Assembly (NCBI GenBank): GCA_014529385.2
Contig: CM043950.1
Location: 73,194,435 to 73,258,434 of the forward strand
Reading direction: 5' to 3'
DNA: 64,000 bases
Source: Adiantum capillus-veneris
Taxonomy: Eukaryota; Streptophyta; Polypodiopsida; Polypodiales; Pteridaceae
The stretch's first letter is position 1; each line of letters starts with the position of its first letter. This document shows positions 33,255-48,143 of the stretch, piece after piece. The translations under genes and the position numbers were made by a program. The notes beneath the pieces were generated by a model that saw nothing but the letters and a program-made list of their open reading frames with translations, had not been told where the DNA came from and searched no databases.

Positions 33255-33800
33255 TCACACTGATAGCTTTTGTATTGTCCATACCACTTTGTCTCTGAAG
33301 GCTTGATCTATTAAAGAGAGAGCATCTTCCATCATCCTATCTCTAATGACAAACATGGGAACTGTATGATTGACACTATGGCCCCAATCAAATGTACATT
33401 GATTTCTCATATTCCATACAAACCACAAGAACCATACTCTGAAGGACTGTAGTGCAAACTCAAGTGCTCGATCTTTTGGGATTTGGAGCTTGAAAAAGAT
33501 CATCTGATACCTAGATATGGAGATCCCCCAAGCATCTTACCACGTCCATTTTGCCCACTTCCACCATTCTATAACAGGCTTGCATGTCCATAATACATGT
33601 CTAGCGGTTTCAAGGCAAGAGCATTTGATGCATTTTCCGGAGGTAATACCCTTTTTCTTTACATTCATCGAAGTGGCCAATACATCTGTGAGAGCTCTCC
33701 ACAAAAAAAGTCTGAATTTAAACCATACATCTGCAAGAGTTTTTTGCCACCAATATGCATCCTGATGAATGGACCATTGTGAATTACATCTCACAAAAAT
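33255..33800 (-). pseudogene. LINE ORF2 C-terminal zinc domain fragment
   Basis: The minus strand reads ADVWFKFRLFLWRALTDVL, then KCIKCSCLETARHVLWTC. This is the zf-RVT pattern (C-x2-C ... H-x4-C) found after the reverse transcriptase in plant LINEs. One in-frame TAA at 33,537 separates it from the remaining C-terminus in the same frame (ALQSFRVWFLWFVWNMRNQC). The reverse transcriptase itself is absent, and upstream lies the long GA/CT tract. It is a truncated LINE end. It does not match LINE-A or LINE-B closely by eye, so it may be a third family. Confidence 0.75.
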
Positions 33801-33812
33801 ATTTAGTTTTGA

Positions 33813-34990
<1,178 letters not shown>

Positions 34991-35020
34991 GGATACTTTA
35001 GCAACCAGCACCAAGATTAC

Positions 35021-35380
35021 CTTCAAGGCGAGGATGCTTTGTTGAGCAAAGGGCAGCTCATCCCCAAGCTTGGAGGGTGTAGGTAGAAGACAAGGGGTTC
35101 CACTTGTAAAGCATGCTGATCTATGTTTTGCAATAACGGGATGAAGCAGCTGCCTCAGTTTGTGAGGCCAATCTAGGACATGGTGGATGTCCCTAGGGTC
35201 GCTCTTGTGGACATACGCGAAGCGCGAAAAAGTGGTGCCCTAGTCCAAAGCCACCATGACCTTAGCCGAGACCTCCATGCCTCAACAGAAGATGTTGTCC
35301 ATGTTTGGCTTCTCATCTATGAGAGTGATTGCTTTACATGGAGGCGCAGACATGACTCTGGGATGGAGCTTCCGCTTCAT
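35021..35380 (-). pseudogene. HSP70-like (HSPA12-type) exon fragment
   Basis: From ATG 35,380 the minus strand encodes ITLIDEKPNMDNIF, then VMVALD-stop-GTTFSRFAYVHKSDP. This is the first phosphate-binding motif of the HSP70/actin ATPase fold, D-x-G-T-T-x-S, in the HSPA12-like form followed by a hydrophobic stretch and HKSDP. A shift to another frame after WPHK continues with a plausible match (RYCKT, YKWNPLSSTYTLQAWG). A donor-like AAG|GTAATC ends the exon at 35,021. In-frame TGA (35,282) and TAG (35,240), plus the frameshift, show it is dead. Only the first exon is present, flanked by GA-rich sequence. Family assignment is from memory of the motif. Confidence 0.65.
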
Positions 35381-35610
35381 AGTTCAACTGCACGACCAAG
35401 AGGGATAGAGAAAGAGAGACTCAATGAGAGAAATAGAATTACTTATTGCATTACATTAGAGCTATAATGTTACGATCAATTGATCACTTAGATGTTGAAT
35501 TTAGGTGCAACCAACACAAAACGATGGCTACATTTACAACCTTAACATATATATATGTGTACATATATATCTGTTTGTACATGTATATAGGCACTAAGAA
35601 GGGGAGCATA

Positions 35611-35722
35611 GCATCCGAAGGCTAGACGCTTCCTCTTGGGTATAGTCCTTTTTTAATCGTGGCGTTGCGGTCATTGATCCACTCATGCATGGATTACCAC
35701 AATGTACCTTTGGTTTTACCAC
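35611..35722 (+). repeat. 112-bp dispersed repeat, copy 1
   Basis: Matches 46,070-46,181 in the same orientation with about eight differences, including TCCTCTTGGGTATAGTCC and CACTCATGCATGGATTACC. It abuts the downstream (3') end of the minus-strand Tat-type element. Confidence 0.88.
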
Positions 35723-36869
35723 CCAACAGCTGGGGCCACATATAGACCTGCAACATGTACCTGCACTTTGCTGCTTGCTAGCTGATACGCCTTTTGATTT
35801 TGCTCTCTTCTCACATGCTTGAATTGAACCTCTTCAAAAGACTTCAACATCTTCTTGATGGAAAAAAACCAATGCTTCAAGGAATCGCGCTTTACCTGCC
35901 ATTGGCCTAACAGTTGCTTGATGATTAACAATGCATCTCCCTTCACCACTAACCTTGAAATGCCAAACTCTATGCACTGCTTTAAACCCAAATGTAGAGT
36001 GAGATACTCCGCCTCATTATTGATGTGGACATCATCTAAATTGTATGCCTTCGAAAATATAGTTTTGCCGTGTGGGTCATGTATCACCACCCCTCCTCCT
36101 GCTTTCTGCATTACCCTTTGATATGCTCCATCGAACCACATAGTGAAAGCATCTTCCAAGTCGGGTTCCTCCTTAGCTTCATCTCGCACCATTCTTGGAT
36201 AAGTCGGTAAATCGATAGCCTTGCTGACAACAATGTCTGCAAGATGAGACCGACTCGTGTGATCCACCTTAAACTCGAACTGAAACTCCTGTAGCTCCAA
36301 CACCCACTTGATAATCCTCGTTCCTGGCTTCAAATGTAGCACTACCTCTGGCAATAGATTGTTAGCCGTCAACACAAAAAACTTACGCACAATCAAATGG
36401 ACTTTGAACTTCCTGCAAGCGAAGACTAGAGTCATGACCCACTGCTCTGCCTGTGTGTAGGTAGCCTCTCCTGGGCTAATAACCCTGCTCTCGAAGTATA
36501 TCGGCTTGTAGCTTCTCCCTACCTTTTTCAATAGAACTGCTCCAATAGCAACTGTGCCCATGGTCATAGATACATAAAAGTCGTCCTCTCGATTGGGAGG
36601 ACACACCGTTGGCAAATGACATAGAATATCCTCCTATCAAAAGCCTCCTGAGCTTCCCCATCCCACTCATAACCATGCACTTGCTGAGCCCTTTTTTGAA
36701 GAGGATGCACGTATTGCGACAGCATCCAAAAGAAACGTGACAAATAATTAAACTTATTAACAAAGGAAGCCAAACCTTGAGCATCTGATGGTGGTTCCAT
36801 CAACACTAATGCCTTCACCTTCTCAGGATCCGCCTCTATACCGTTTTGCGACACCACATGACCTAACAA
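35716..36869 (-). pseudogene. RT end and two consecutive RNase H domains
   Basis: After HVVSQNGIEADPEKVKAL, a frameshift near 36,620 leads to a gypsy-type RNase H (AIGAVLLKKVGRSYKPIYF, YTQAEQ). Its first acidic site reads SMTMGT where a D-A-S motif is expected, and LTANN stands where LTDH is expected. A second RNase H follows: WFDGAYQ, NNEAEYLTLHLGL, VVKGDALLI, HVRREQNQKAYQLA. Its first three acidic residues are present. The fourth position reads Tyr (AYQLA) where Asp (ADxLA) is usual. The frame ends with a stop at 35,716. Confidence 0.85.
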
Positions 36870-37326
36870 CTGTGCTCAAGGCTATGCTAACTTTCACTTC
36901 TTGGGATTCAACTGACCTCCTTCTTCATCAAGCCTTTTAAAGAACAATATTCTGCTCTACTCCTTTTGCACCCCGCAAATGCTTGTACTCCGTTGCGAAC
37001 ATATTTGGATAGGACTCACACAGTTGAACATAGCTCTCCTTTTCCCCTTTGGTAAGGTCTTCACTTATCATGCTCAAAACCTCCTCTATGCTTAAACCAT
37101 GAGCTTGAGGCTGCATACCTTCTTCTTTAGGTGGAGAGTCATCTATGGTGACTCCGAACAAATCCGCATCTATCTCTAGCATGTCATCCTCCCTCTCCTC
37201 TTCCTCTGTGCTAGTATAGCCTTCATCATAGCCCGTCTCAGTCTCGTACTCATAGCTCCTTGTGTCACCCTCATCTTTAACTGCCATAGGACGAGAACTG
37301 CTCTCCTTGGTCTTCAAATCAATCAC
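36870..37326 (-). pseudogene. Pre-RT acidic linker and RT deletion junction
   Basis: The acidic segment (STEEEEREDDMLEID) leads into LSIEEVLSMISEDLTKGE and YPNMFATEY, the region just before the RT of these elements. The frame stops at 36,937. Within 70 bp the reading (another frame) is already LDEEGGQLNPKK followed by LGHVVSQNGIEAD, which belongs to the RT end. Everything between, including the YxDD-type catalytic region, is deleted. Confidence 0.8.
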
Positions 37327-39005
37327 AATTTGTCTGCCTCTCTCTCTTTGTCAGGCAAAGTGAACACTTTGCTCTCCCAATCCTGCTTTGCACCTATTGC
37401 GAACAGCCATGGACTACCCAAAATGATAGGGTAAGCATTATCCCCTGCTTTCATCACAAAGAATTCAATCAGGCACTCTATGCCCATCACCTTGACCTTC
37501 ACATCCTGCGCCACACCCAGACACCTGGCTTTAGTATGGTTAGCCATCCTCATGCGCACATTTGACCTGACTACTGCCTTGACTCCCGTCTCTTTCATGG
37601 CTGCTTTTGTCATGACACAAACCTGTGCTCCACCGTCTATGTAGGCTTGTACCTGCATCCTCTTCTCTATAATCGCATCCACCAATGGAAGAACATGAGT
37701 GGGGCTACCCACTCTCAAAGCCATGTTTTGCACTGCTTGGACATTCCCCCTAGCTCTTGGCAACCTGGTGCTAACACTCGTGGACCACTGCCCTCTTAAC
37801 TTTGGATTTAAAGCTAACAACTGACCAAATGTAATATTTGCCTTTTGATTTTGAACATCACTCACTAGATTGTACTCGGGATAGCCTCGTCCTAGCTGGA
37901 AATCCGCTTGCTTGATCTTGCGACGCCTCCTTCTTTTTCTAGGCTCAGGCTGCTCTCTGCCTTCGTACACCTTCTCTTTACCCTTGCGAGCTCTAGTTTC
38001 CCGTTGTACCTCTGTTTCCCTCTCAACTCTTGCCCTCTTATTGGCCAAAACTTCGACATCCTGCTTGTCTACCCCTATGATGTTCACTCTTGGAACCTCA
38101 CCTCCGTTTTGCTGAGCTCGCTGCACAGGACTCTCCAATGCTTTCTCTCTTGGACCATTGTATTGCCCTTGACCTCGACCTCTACCAAAAAGCGGGTACA
38201 TACCTCCTCTTTCTCTCTGCGGTTGAGGACAATCAGGTGAATAATGCCCTTCTTCTCCACAATTGTAACACCTACCAGGTAGTGGCCGTGCCTTGCCCCT
38301 TGCTCCTCTTGGCTGTCCTCTATCCATGACACTGACCCGTAACTCTTGCATCTGCTCGGATAAATCTTGCACTGTGTGCACCCAATTCTGCGGCACAACA
38401 GCTACACCTCGAATTCCCTAATTTTCTTCATGTCTAGCCTCTCTCGGGTTCTGCGATTGAACATGGGCCATCGTCTCGTGACTAGACACGCCCTGCTCTA
38501 TCTTCTTCTTTATCTTTCTGCTCTTCGACCGTGCAATGGCTACTGCACCATTATAATTCTCTGGGCTCTTGAAATCAACTTTTTCTCTCACCTTGGGATG
38601 CTGACACGCCATGAATTTGTCTAGCATGAAGTAATCTTCATTGGCCAATTGCATGGCTGCCGCTAACTCTGCCCAACAATCTTCAAAATGACCCAAAAAC
38701 AAATTGAACTCTTCACTTACATCTTGCTTAAGAGCCTTTATCTTTGCATCCATTTTGACTGGGGAAGTCTCCTTGCGAAAGTCGTGAAGAAACCTCGCCC
38801 ATAGAGCCGGCCATGCTTGCTTCGGCTCACCTTCCAATGCGTCGTACCATGCTTTAGCTCTACCACGCATCACCAAAGGAAAAGTCAGCATCTTGTTATC
38901 CTCATTCGACATATGCAATGATAGCATGTACAACTCGAAATCTGACATCCACTCACCAGGGCTCTCTTCTCTAGTGAAAATTGGTCCATAGCTTCTACCT
39001 GCCAT
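37323..39005 (-). pseudogene. Tat-type Gag-protease
   Basis: From ATG 39,005: a retrotransposon Gag domain (KAWYDALEGEPKQAWPALW, then FLHDFRKE), a Lys/Arg-rich stretch, one in-frame TAG at 38,418, then a zinc knuckle CYNCGEEGHYSPDC near 38,270. A basic RKRRRRRKIK block and the protease follow, with YIDGGAQVC as active site and IILGSPW. The Asp-Gly-Gly triad matches the 8.2-kb relic. The Gag assembles the particle and the protease matures it. The protein is about 560 codons and nearly intact apart from the TAG and a -1 shift at the end (37,323), where an acidic pre-RT segment starts. Confidence 0.88.
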
Positions 39006-39069
39006 GACTTCCAACGCGAAAACTGCTTCTTTTCAATCAACTAGGAGCAATCAGTGTGCTCCTTAGTGG

Positions 39070-40547
<1,478 letters not shown>

Positions 40548-41100
40548 TCGGCGAGGCTCAAACGACGCCAGATGGCACATTTCCCCGTGCAGTCAAATGA
40601 ACTCCGACCCGACCCCTGGAAAATCTTCTAATGGCCATATCTTGCTATCTGGAGCTGCGATTTGCATTCCGATAAGACATGCATGCTCCATAAATCAAGC
40701 ACTACACACATATGCACTAACATCAACTCGGGCCACCTGTCCCCAGCTGCCCTGTCCGTCAGGGATCTGCTACACACTTCACCTTTAAACTACAATATCT
40801 TGAGCACTGGGACTCCGTTTGACGAGCCGTCTGGACCGGCTTCTAGAGCGCACTAAGCACTACCTTTCAGGACACAGTTTTTTCATTTTGTACATCTTGA
40901 CCTATCATCTCATCTGTACCATTCCCCTTCACTTTTGGCCCAAAAAACCGCTTAAAACAGACTTTCCTACTATATTTTGGCTGCCAAGGGCATCGGCACC
41001 TGCCCTAGCCTTTTGCACCGCACTCGATTGCACCCTTTGCCTGGCATAGACCACTACTTAGCTCCGACCAACTTTAGCTGCACCACCGTCCTACATGGGA
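40548..41100 (+). repeat. Dispersed repeat, copy B
   Basis: Same-orientation partner of 532-1,113. Here it runs directly into the ORF that starts at 41,095, implying it is the leader/LTR of that element. Confidence 0.7.
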
Positions 41101-43171
41101 GAGTACGAGACCAAATCATATGTGGTTGCAGTCCCATCACAGAGACTGTCTCCCAACAAGGCCATCAATTCAAAGGGACTAGTAGATATTCTATCTACCC
41201 AAGTCACCTGTACAATAATGTTAGCCGAGTTTCTCAGAATAAGACCAAACATGTGGGCTAATGTGAGTAAATGTCTAGAGAAATTTGGTGTAAAAACCCC
41301 AATGACTCAAATCGAGGAAGGCATTAAAGAGCTTGAAATGCCTCAACTAAATACTAGGCCAGTGCCATTAAACAAGGTAGGCGAGTATTACGAGGGAGAA
41401 GATGGAAAACACCACCCTTCCTATGGAATTCAATGGTGTAAAAACCATGGCAATCCTTGACAGTGGAGCTGGTGTGGCCATTGCAACCAAAGAGGTTTGG
41501 AAAAAATGAAGGAAACCTGCCTTGATATCCACACGAATGACCCTGCAGCTTGTAGACGGACACAAGGAAAAGCCCCTAGGATTCCTAGAAAAAGTACTTA
41601 TTACTTCTTGTGGCATTGAATATGAACACACTTTTGTTGTTGTTGACTTTGGCAAGAAGAACAACTATGACATCATTCTGGGAAGACCATTCATGCGACA
41701 ATTGAAAATGGTCCAAGATTGGGGTTATGACCATATATACCTAAGACATATGGAAACCATAACAAAGATAAACTTGAGGGACCATAGCTATAGGGATGTG
41801 ACGAGAACACCGGTTGAGGAGATTGATTCCACCACAGTAGCAGGATCAGAACTTCCAGCTTGGTTAGGTAAGCCTAAAGAACTGTGGATGTGTGGAGCTT
41901 CACAATGGGGTAGCTTGAAACGTGAGGAATGTATCCTAGAGCGAGTTATAGAGGATAGGGACTATATCCCAGAACCATTTCCTGAAGAAGAGTTAGAGCC
42001 TTTTGGATGGGAACACATCTTGGCTACTCTGGACGTATGCGCCGTGGAGGATTCTCCCACAAAAAATTTTTGTGATGAAAATGGCTATGATGTTGTTCCT
42101 TATTTTGCAGTGAGTGTAATCCAAGAAAACAAAGAGATCAAGACATCAACAAGCTCTCAAAAAAACGAGCAAACAAAGAAATGTGGAGAATCAAAAGATG
42201 AAGAAGACAACGAGTTTTATGACTCTATAGAACACTTCGAGCTTCCAGAAGATAAACGACCCGGGAATCAATGTCATCGCTACACGAATAAAGTGCATCA
42301 AAAGTGGATTCCAAAGTCCTCGGTGAAGACACAACCACCACAAGCATCCTCATACAGGGATCCTAATAAGGATGCAAAGACTCAGCTAGGAAGAATAAAA
42401 CCAGAGTAACAAGCTAACAATGCTCTAATCAATGGGCTAGAAAAGTCCTCCAAGAAACTACCACCCACGAGCAAACAGACAGTAACTTTTCACTACCATC
42501 CCAAAAATCAAGGGAAAGTACAAGAAGTCAACCTTGCTGAGGATAGTAGAGATAGTGCTGAATCTTACGACATCCCCTATCATCAACTCAGGCCATCACT
42601 ATCACCAACCCCTTTAGCAACAACCATGACAGGTCAAAAGAACAGGACAATAAGTCAAAGCCAAAAAGCTCGACAAATCTGGATACCAAAAAGCTAGATC
42701 GGCCAAGAACAGATAAGGATCAAGAAGACAAAGATCTCTAATGACAAATCACAAGATCCAACACCAAAACAAAAACAAGGAAAGCGTGCACGAATGGGTA
42801 AGAATATCACAAAGTCGCAAGCTTTCACAACTCAAGTTTGGGCTCCAAAGAAGTTGATTCAAGCACAAAAAAGTCAGGAATTCATTTGGATTCCAAAACA
42901 ACCACAGTATCAACTTTCAAAGCCTCAATCCTGTCCCCAACCAAGCTTACAAGGGCTGAAGCAAAGACCACTGTCGACTCACACAACAAAAAGGTGGATC
43001 CCAAAGAAGTCTCTTCAAACACAAACGAAGCACGGGAAAGTATGGGTTCCCAAACGAGCGTCAGCAAAAAAACAACCAATAATCGCAACGAAATGGGTCC
43101 CAAAGAAGAACAACAAAACTACTGTCAGTGCATCGCCGCTTGAATTCTTACAATTCTTCCTACGATTATAG
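41095..43171 (+). pseudogene. Retropepsin-like ORF with W-x-P-K repeats
   Basis: The first frame (41,095-41,400) begins MGEYETKSYVVAVPSQ and reads MLAEFLRIRPNMWANVSKCL. A frameshift near 41,400 moves to the frame holding AILDSGAGVAIATKEVW and DIILGRPFMRQLKMVQDW. These are the Asp-Ser-Gly active site and Gly motif of a retropepsin. That frame continues to 43,171, broken by TGA 41,507, TAA 42,407 and TAG 42,695. Its C-terminal half has at least seven W-(I/V/A)-P-K motifs. No RT, RNase H or integrase follows. It is a decayed gag-pro-like protein of a retroelement family I cannot name; the protease call is firm, the rest is not. Confidence 0.7.
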
Positions 43172-44230
43172 TACAACTAGAAGAGAGCAAGTCGCTTCAA
43201 TCAAGCAACGATACATCAACAGGACTTGATCAAGACGAAAACAATCCACACATCCTTCTACAGAGTGAACTAACTTTAAAACGACCAAAACTTTCTAGAA
43301 AAACAAAATTTATTACTAAAACACCTCAAAATCAAGTCCTGTTACAACTACAAAGAGAAGAAGGTACAGGAAAACGATGAAACTTCACGAAGTACGTCTC
43401 AACAGCCACTACAACAGCCAAAGAACTTGTCACAAAGTAGTGTCAACATGCAATCGCCAAGTCCTAAAAGTCAGAGTCGAGTAGCTAATCCACAAAATGA
43501 GTGAGGTGTTAGTCCCAAATCTTCAAGTAATATTCTCTGTGGTCTAAGCGTCTTAGCTATTCTAGGTACTGCTCAAGCTGGAAGAGTTGAGCATATTTAC
43601 GTTGTGTTGCTCATGCTGATATAGGTGAGCAAAAGAGTCGAAGTCTAAGTACTTAAGTCTGGTGAAGTGAAGGAGAAGGTCCAAAAGACACTCACGTACT
43701 GAGCACAGTGAGATACGAGTGGAGAAACTTCTACATCGATGACCCTTCTTGGAAAGGTGGAAGCTATTGAGACATCTTTTGATGTCACATGTTCTACATT
43801 TATTCCTCGAAACACCCATCATCTCCTTCTTTCACATTGCATGCTTTTGTTGAAAAATTTCTCATATGCATATAGAGTGTCCCATAATTGGCACTTCCAT
43901 CAGGCACTCTTTCCGTGTTTCACCCAAGCACTCACCTTTCATGAACATGTACTTCATGTTCAACTGCTCAACTCCAATAAGAGCGTATACCAAAGGCATT
44001 TTTTTTCCCACCGGGTTTTTTCCCTTTGATCATCCAGGTTTTAGACCCTAATCTAAAGACACCTATCACCATCCTCTTGTACATATTCATTCTACATCAA
44101 CAATAAGGAAATTCTACTCAAATCAATTGACAAATGAATTGGAGCACCAATTTCAGATCATAGCATACTTCTCCTCAATGGTGAGTCGAAGAATGGCCTA
44201 CAATGACAAAGCTGCGGACAACACTAACAA
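43172..44230. other. No gene; retroelement-like 3' text
   Basis: No coding domain was recognised. CCCACCGGGTTTTTTCCC near 44,009 resembles motifs found upstream of the 3' LTR in plant LTR elements, so this may be the untranslated tail of an element. Confidence 0.35.
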
Positions 44231-44241
44231 CATGATTGCAC

Positions 44242-44504
44242 AGGAACAAAGAAGTCCCCAATGAAGAAGCGCGGACATAAAAGTAATCAGAGGATCTCAA
44301 AAGATGAATGGTTACGATGATAGATGTCCGCTCTAATGGATCATAGTTCTTGTTGTGGTTCGACAAATATACAAGCAGTGCAACAGATGAAGTCAAAACG
44401 ACAGCAAAGTGTTGACCGTTGGGTCAACAACACAACATAACTCAAGAACAAAGAAGTCCTCAATGACACAGAGCAGACGTAAGGGTAATCAGAGGATCTC
44501 AAAA
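44242..44504 (+). repeat. 60-bp direct repeat pair around an LTR-start fragment
   Basis: GAACAAAGAAGTCC(C/T)CAATGA ... AATCAGAGGATCTCAAAAG occurs at 44,242-44,303 and at 44,445-44,504. Between them, at 44,410-44,446, lies a 37-bp copy of the LTR start found at 45,107 (TGTTGACCG(T/C)TGGGTCAAC). Confidence 0.85.
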
Positions 44505-44506
44505 GT

Positions 44507-45462
<956 letters not shown>

Positions 45463-46361
45463 CATTGGAGATCCGACTGCACCATTGCTGTAGGCTCGAG
45501 GACAGCTACGCAACAACGCCAAGCATTCCACGTGAGACGAAGCGCACACGCCGACGCAACTACGAGCTATTTGTGGCCATAAGTGTATCAAACGATGTCA
45601 GTTTTTTGCGTGCTAGTAGTCTATAGAATCGTGGCGACATAAGCTACGCATAGGTACTCATAAATTTCAGTTCCGGGCACTTTCAAAATTTTTCTCTGTC
45701 ATCCTACACGTTTTCCGCAGATGCGTTTAGAGTGAGGGTTTTGAGTGTAGAAGCTTAGGGACAAGTGTATCCTAGTGAGGGGATGGTGTTCCTTAAGTTT
45801 CGTACGAATCTGACACGATTAGGTGAGTTACTTCCCGTATGTGTGTATGTGGCTAGGTGGTGTAGTTGAGAGCATTGAGGTTCTTGATTGTGGTTTAGTT
45901 GGCCTTCCACAGTGTTGTATGTGTAGGATGGTCTCAGCCTGACAAGCTAAAGAGATTTCCTCCATGTGCCTATCGTGTCATCTGTGTCCTCGATTGACAT
46001 TATGTTGATCTAGGTAGTGTTTGCATGCACTTTATGGATGTGTGAGTCTCTCCGTCCAACAAGAACATTGAATCCAAAGGTTAGTCGCTTCCTCTTGGGT
46101 ATAGTCCTTTTTTAATCATGGCGTTGCGGTCATTGATCCACTCATGCATGGATTACCGCAACGTACCTTTGGTGTTACCACGATTGAGACTGCGATGATA
46201 TCTAAAGAGGTGCAATTGACCTTTGGCACTACTAGCCTCTACTTAGGTCTACTAGTATGTATATGTATCCATGTGTTTGTGTGCTAATATACTTGTGTAT
46301 GTATTTATAGATGAGTGACTAGGGTGGAAAGCTTAATCTTATATTGCTCTTTGTAATCTAG
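45463..46361. other. Non-coding; holds 112-bp repeat copy 2
   Basis: No gene seen. Apart from the repeat at 46,070-46,181 (partner of 35,611-35,722), nothing distinctive. Confidence 0.5.
46070..46181 (+). repeat. 112-bp dispersed repeat, copy 2
   Basis: Partner of 35,611-35,722, same orientation, about 93 percent identical by eye. Confidence 0.88.
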
Positions 46362-47944
46362 ATGTCAGACGACAGACCAACTGGTGAGGAGCAGCCAGCT
46401 AGCTCTTCTTTTGGTTGTCTCACATCTCAGGTGGGCTCCCACCCGGGGTGGACATCGCCTCCAGTGGACCCGAGTCTTGAGTCGGTGAGAACAAGGAGAT
46501 AAATAAATAATGTTTTTATGTAGCTAACCATAAACCATGAGTGTCATAGGTTTTTTTTTTGTTATTTGCAGGCATGGCTATCCTACACCTACCCTTCTCA
46601 GATTCCTCCACATGTCGTAGATCCTAACTTACAGCGGGCTATCTCTTTACAAGAGCAGTACCTCCATTCGACGGAGGATTTTTTTGGCCGAGATAGTCCG
46701 GAGCAACTTGCGCCATAGGGAATTTCTCCGCAGACTACACCATGGGGGAGTCAAGGAGGGACTCCTTACCTATGGAGCCCCACTTGGACGGCACCTCCCT
46801 CTAGTCTCCCTTCCTATCGTCCTACTCCTATTCCATCGTAGGGTCCTACTCCCCTTGCATTGCAGGGTCCTACTACCATGGCATCACAGGGTTCTATGCC
46901 CCTCCATTCCACTCCGGCTTTGCCAGAACATCGTCGACGGATTTCCACTAGCAGCGCGCGTCGACGCTCATCTCAGGGAAACGACCGCTGTGAGAGACAA
47001 AGCGACGGTGGATCTTGTGATTTCACATGTTTTGGTAGTGGTGGGGGAATGGACTCCCCACTTGCAAAGCGTGTCGCCCCTGACGCAGAGAACGAGGATA
47101 CTTACACACCCGTACCAGACACGCATGGGCGCTACTACAGGGTTAAATATGACGGGGAGGCTGATTTCGACACACCACAGGGCAGGGCATTTCGACGCCA
47201 TCTACAAATTCTTATACATTCAATGTATAAGAATTGTTTTATAAAGTTTAGAGACCAACTCCCCGATCATGCACGGTACATTGAGGACACTCTGTTTGCT
47301 AGATTTCCAAACACCCCCAATCAACGTTTTTCACAACAATGGTTGGAGGGCTACATAAAGACATTTCTAAATAACAAGCAGTCCAGTTTGCGGCATGCAA
47401 TAGCCAACCAAGTCAGAGATCCAGACAGGAGTTATCGCGGTGGCAACATGGCAGACGTGGAGTGGGAGTGGGAAATTCAAGAGAAGAGCGATCAAGCTGT
47501 GACGGGCTCATCATATAGACAACAACGCAAGGCCCGTGCAAGACAAACTCCCATGGACTATGGCTTAGGAGGCAAGGGAGATTGGAAGGATAAATATGTA
47601 AGATTATTTGAATTATAACGTCGATCGGTGGTTATAAAGATTGTAATTGATAATTTGGTATTGTTATTGCTTAGGAAAATGTCACTCTCTCTCGACCAAC
47701 CAGAGAGATGGTCAAGTATTGGGAGAAACATATAGAATTTGATACTTGGCAATGGTTGTTCGAAAACAACCACATCTCTTGCGAGCAATTTGACGCGGCA
47801 GTTGGACCACTACAAGCGATAAGTTTAAACAAGTAATTTTGTATCAATTGTTTTTCAGCTGTGGATAATTGTTTAATTTGGTTTGGGTTTATGTAGAGTC
47901 AAAATGATCCAACATACGTGCCTCTGGGCGATGACGAGAATTAG
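46362..47944 (+). pseudogene. Four-exon ORF, probably CACTA-associated
   Basis: Likely exons are 46,362-46,484, 46,572-47,597, 47,675-47,832 and 47,899-47,944. All junctions are GT-AG and keep frame. Exon 1 starts MSDDRPTGEEQPASS. Exon 2 has a Pro/Gln-rich region with repeated QGPTP-like words and two in-frame TAGs (46,716 and 46,839), then a conserved-looking core: HGRYYRVKYDGEADF, RFPNTPNQRFSQQWLEGY and the tail RKARARQTPMDYG. Exon 3 reads REMVKYWEKHIEFDTWQWLF and the protein ends VPLGDDEN. Layout and composition resemble the second gene of CACTA elements, but I cannot name the family. Both TAGs fall where Gln fits, so it is a recently disabled gene. Confidence 0.6.
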
Positions 47945-48143
47945 ATAAAAAAACGTTTTGTCAAAACTTTGTAAAGTCCCAATGTGGCACAATGTATATA
48001 CAACTATTTACTTTTTATTGTAACTTTTTTAAATAGTTGATCTTCTACATTTTTAATTGTCAAGGTAAAGTAAATTCAATTTCAGTTCTTTGGTATTTTT
48101 TATACTCTTCCAAAAAATAATTGATGTTTTATTGTTTTATGCA

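Larger units (their letters stand above)
35716..39005 (-). mobile_element. Tat-lineage Ty3/gypsy element, internally deleted
   Basis: On the minus strand the order is Gag, CCHC knuckle, protease, an acidic RT lead-in, only the end of RT, a gypsy-type RNase H, then a second (archaeal-type) RNase H. Dual RNase H is characteristic of the plant Tat lineage. Most of the RT, including the catalytic core, is missing at about 36,870-36,940, and no integrase follows. LTRs were not identified. GGTGCCCCC near 39,070 on the minus strand might mark a primer site. Confidence 0.82.

Noticed and set aside
46684-47244. 186-codon frame overlapping exon 2 of the 46-kb ORF
   Set aside because: It is out of frame with the spliced reading, which shows better protein character and consistent splice sites.
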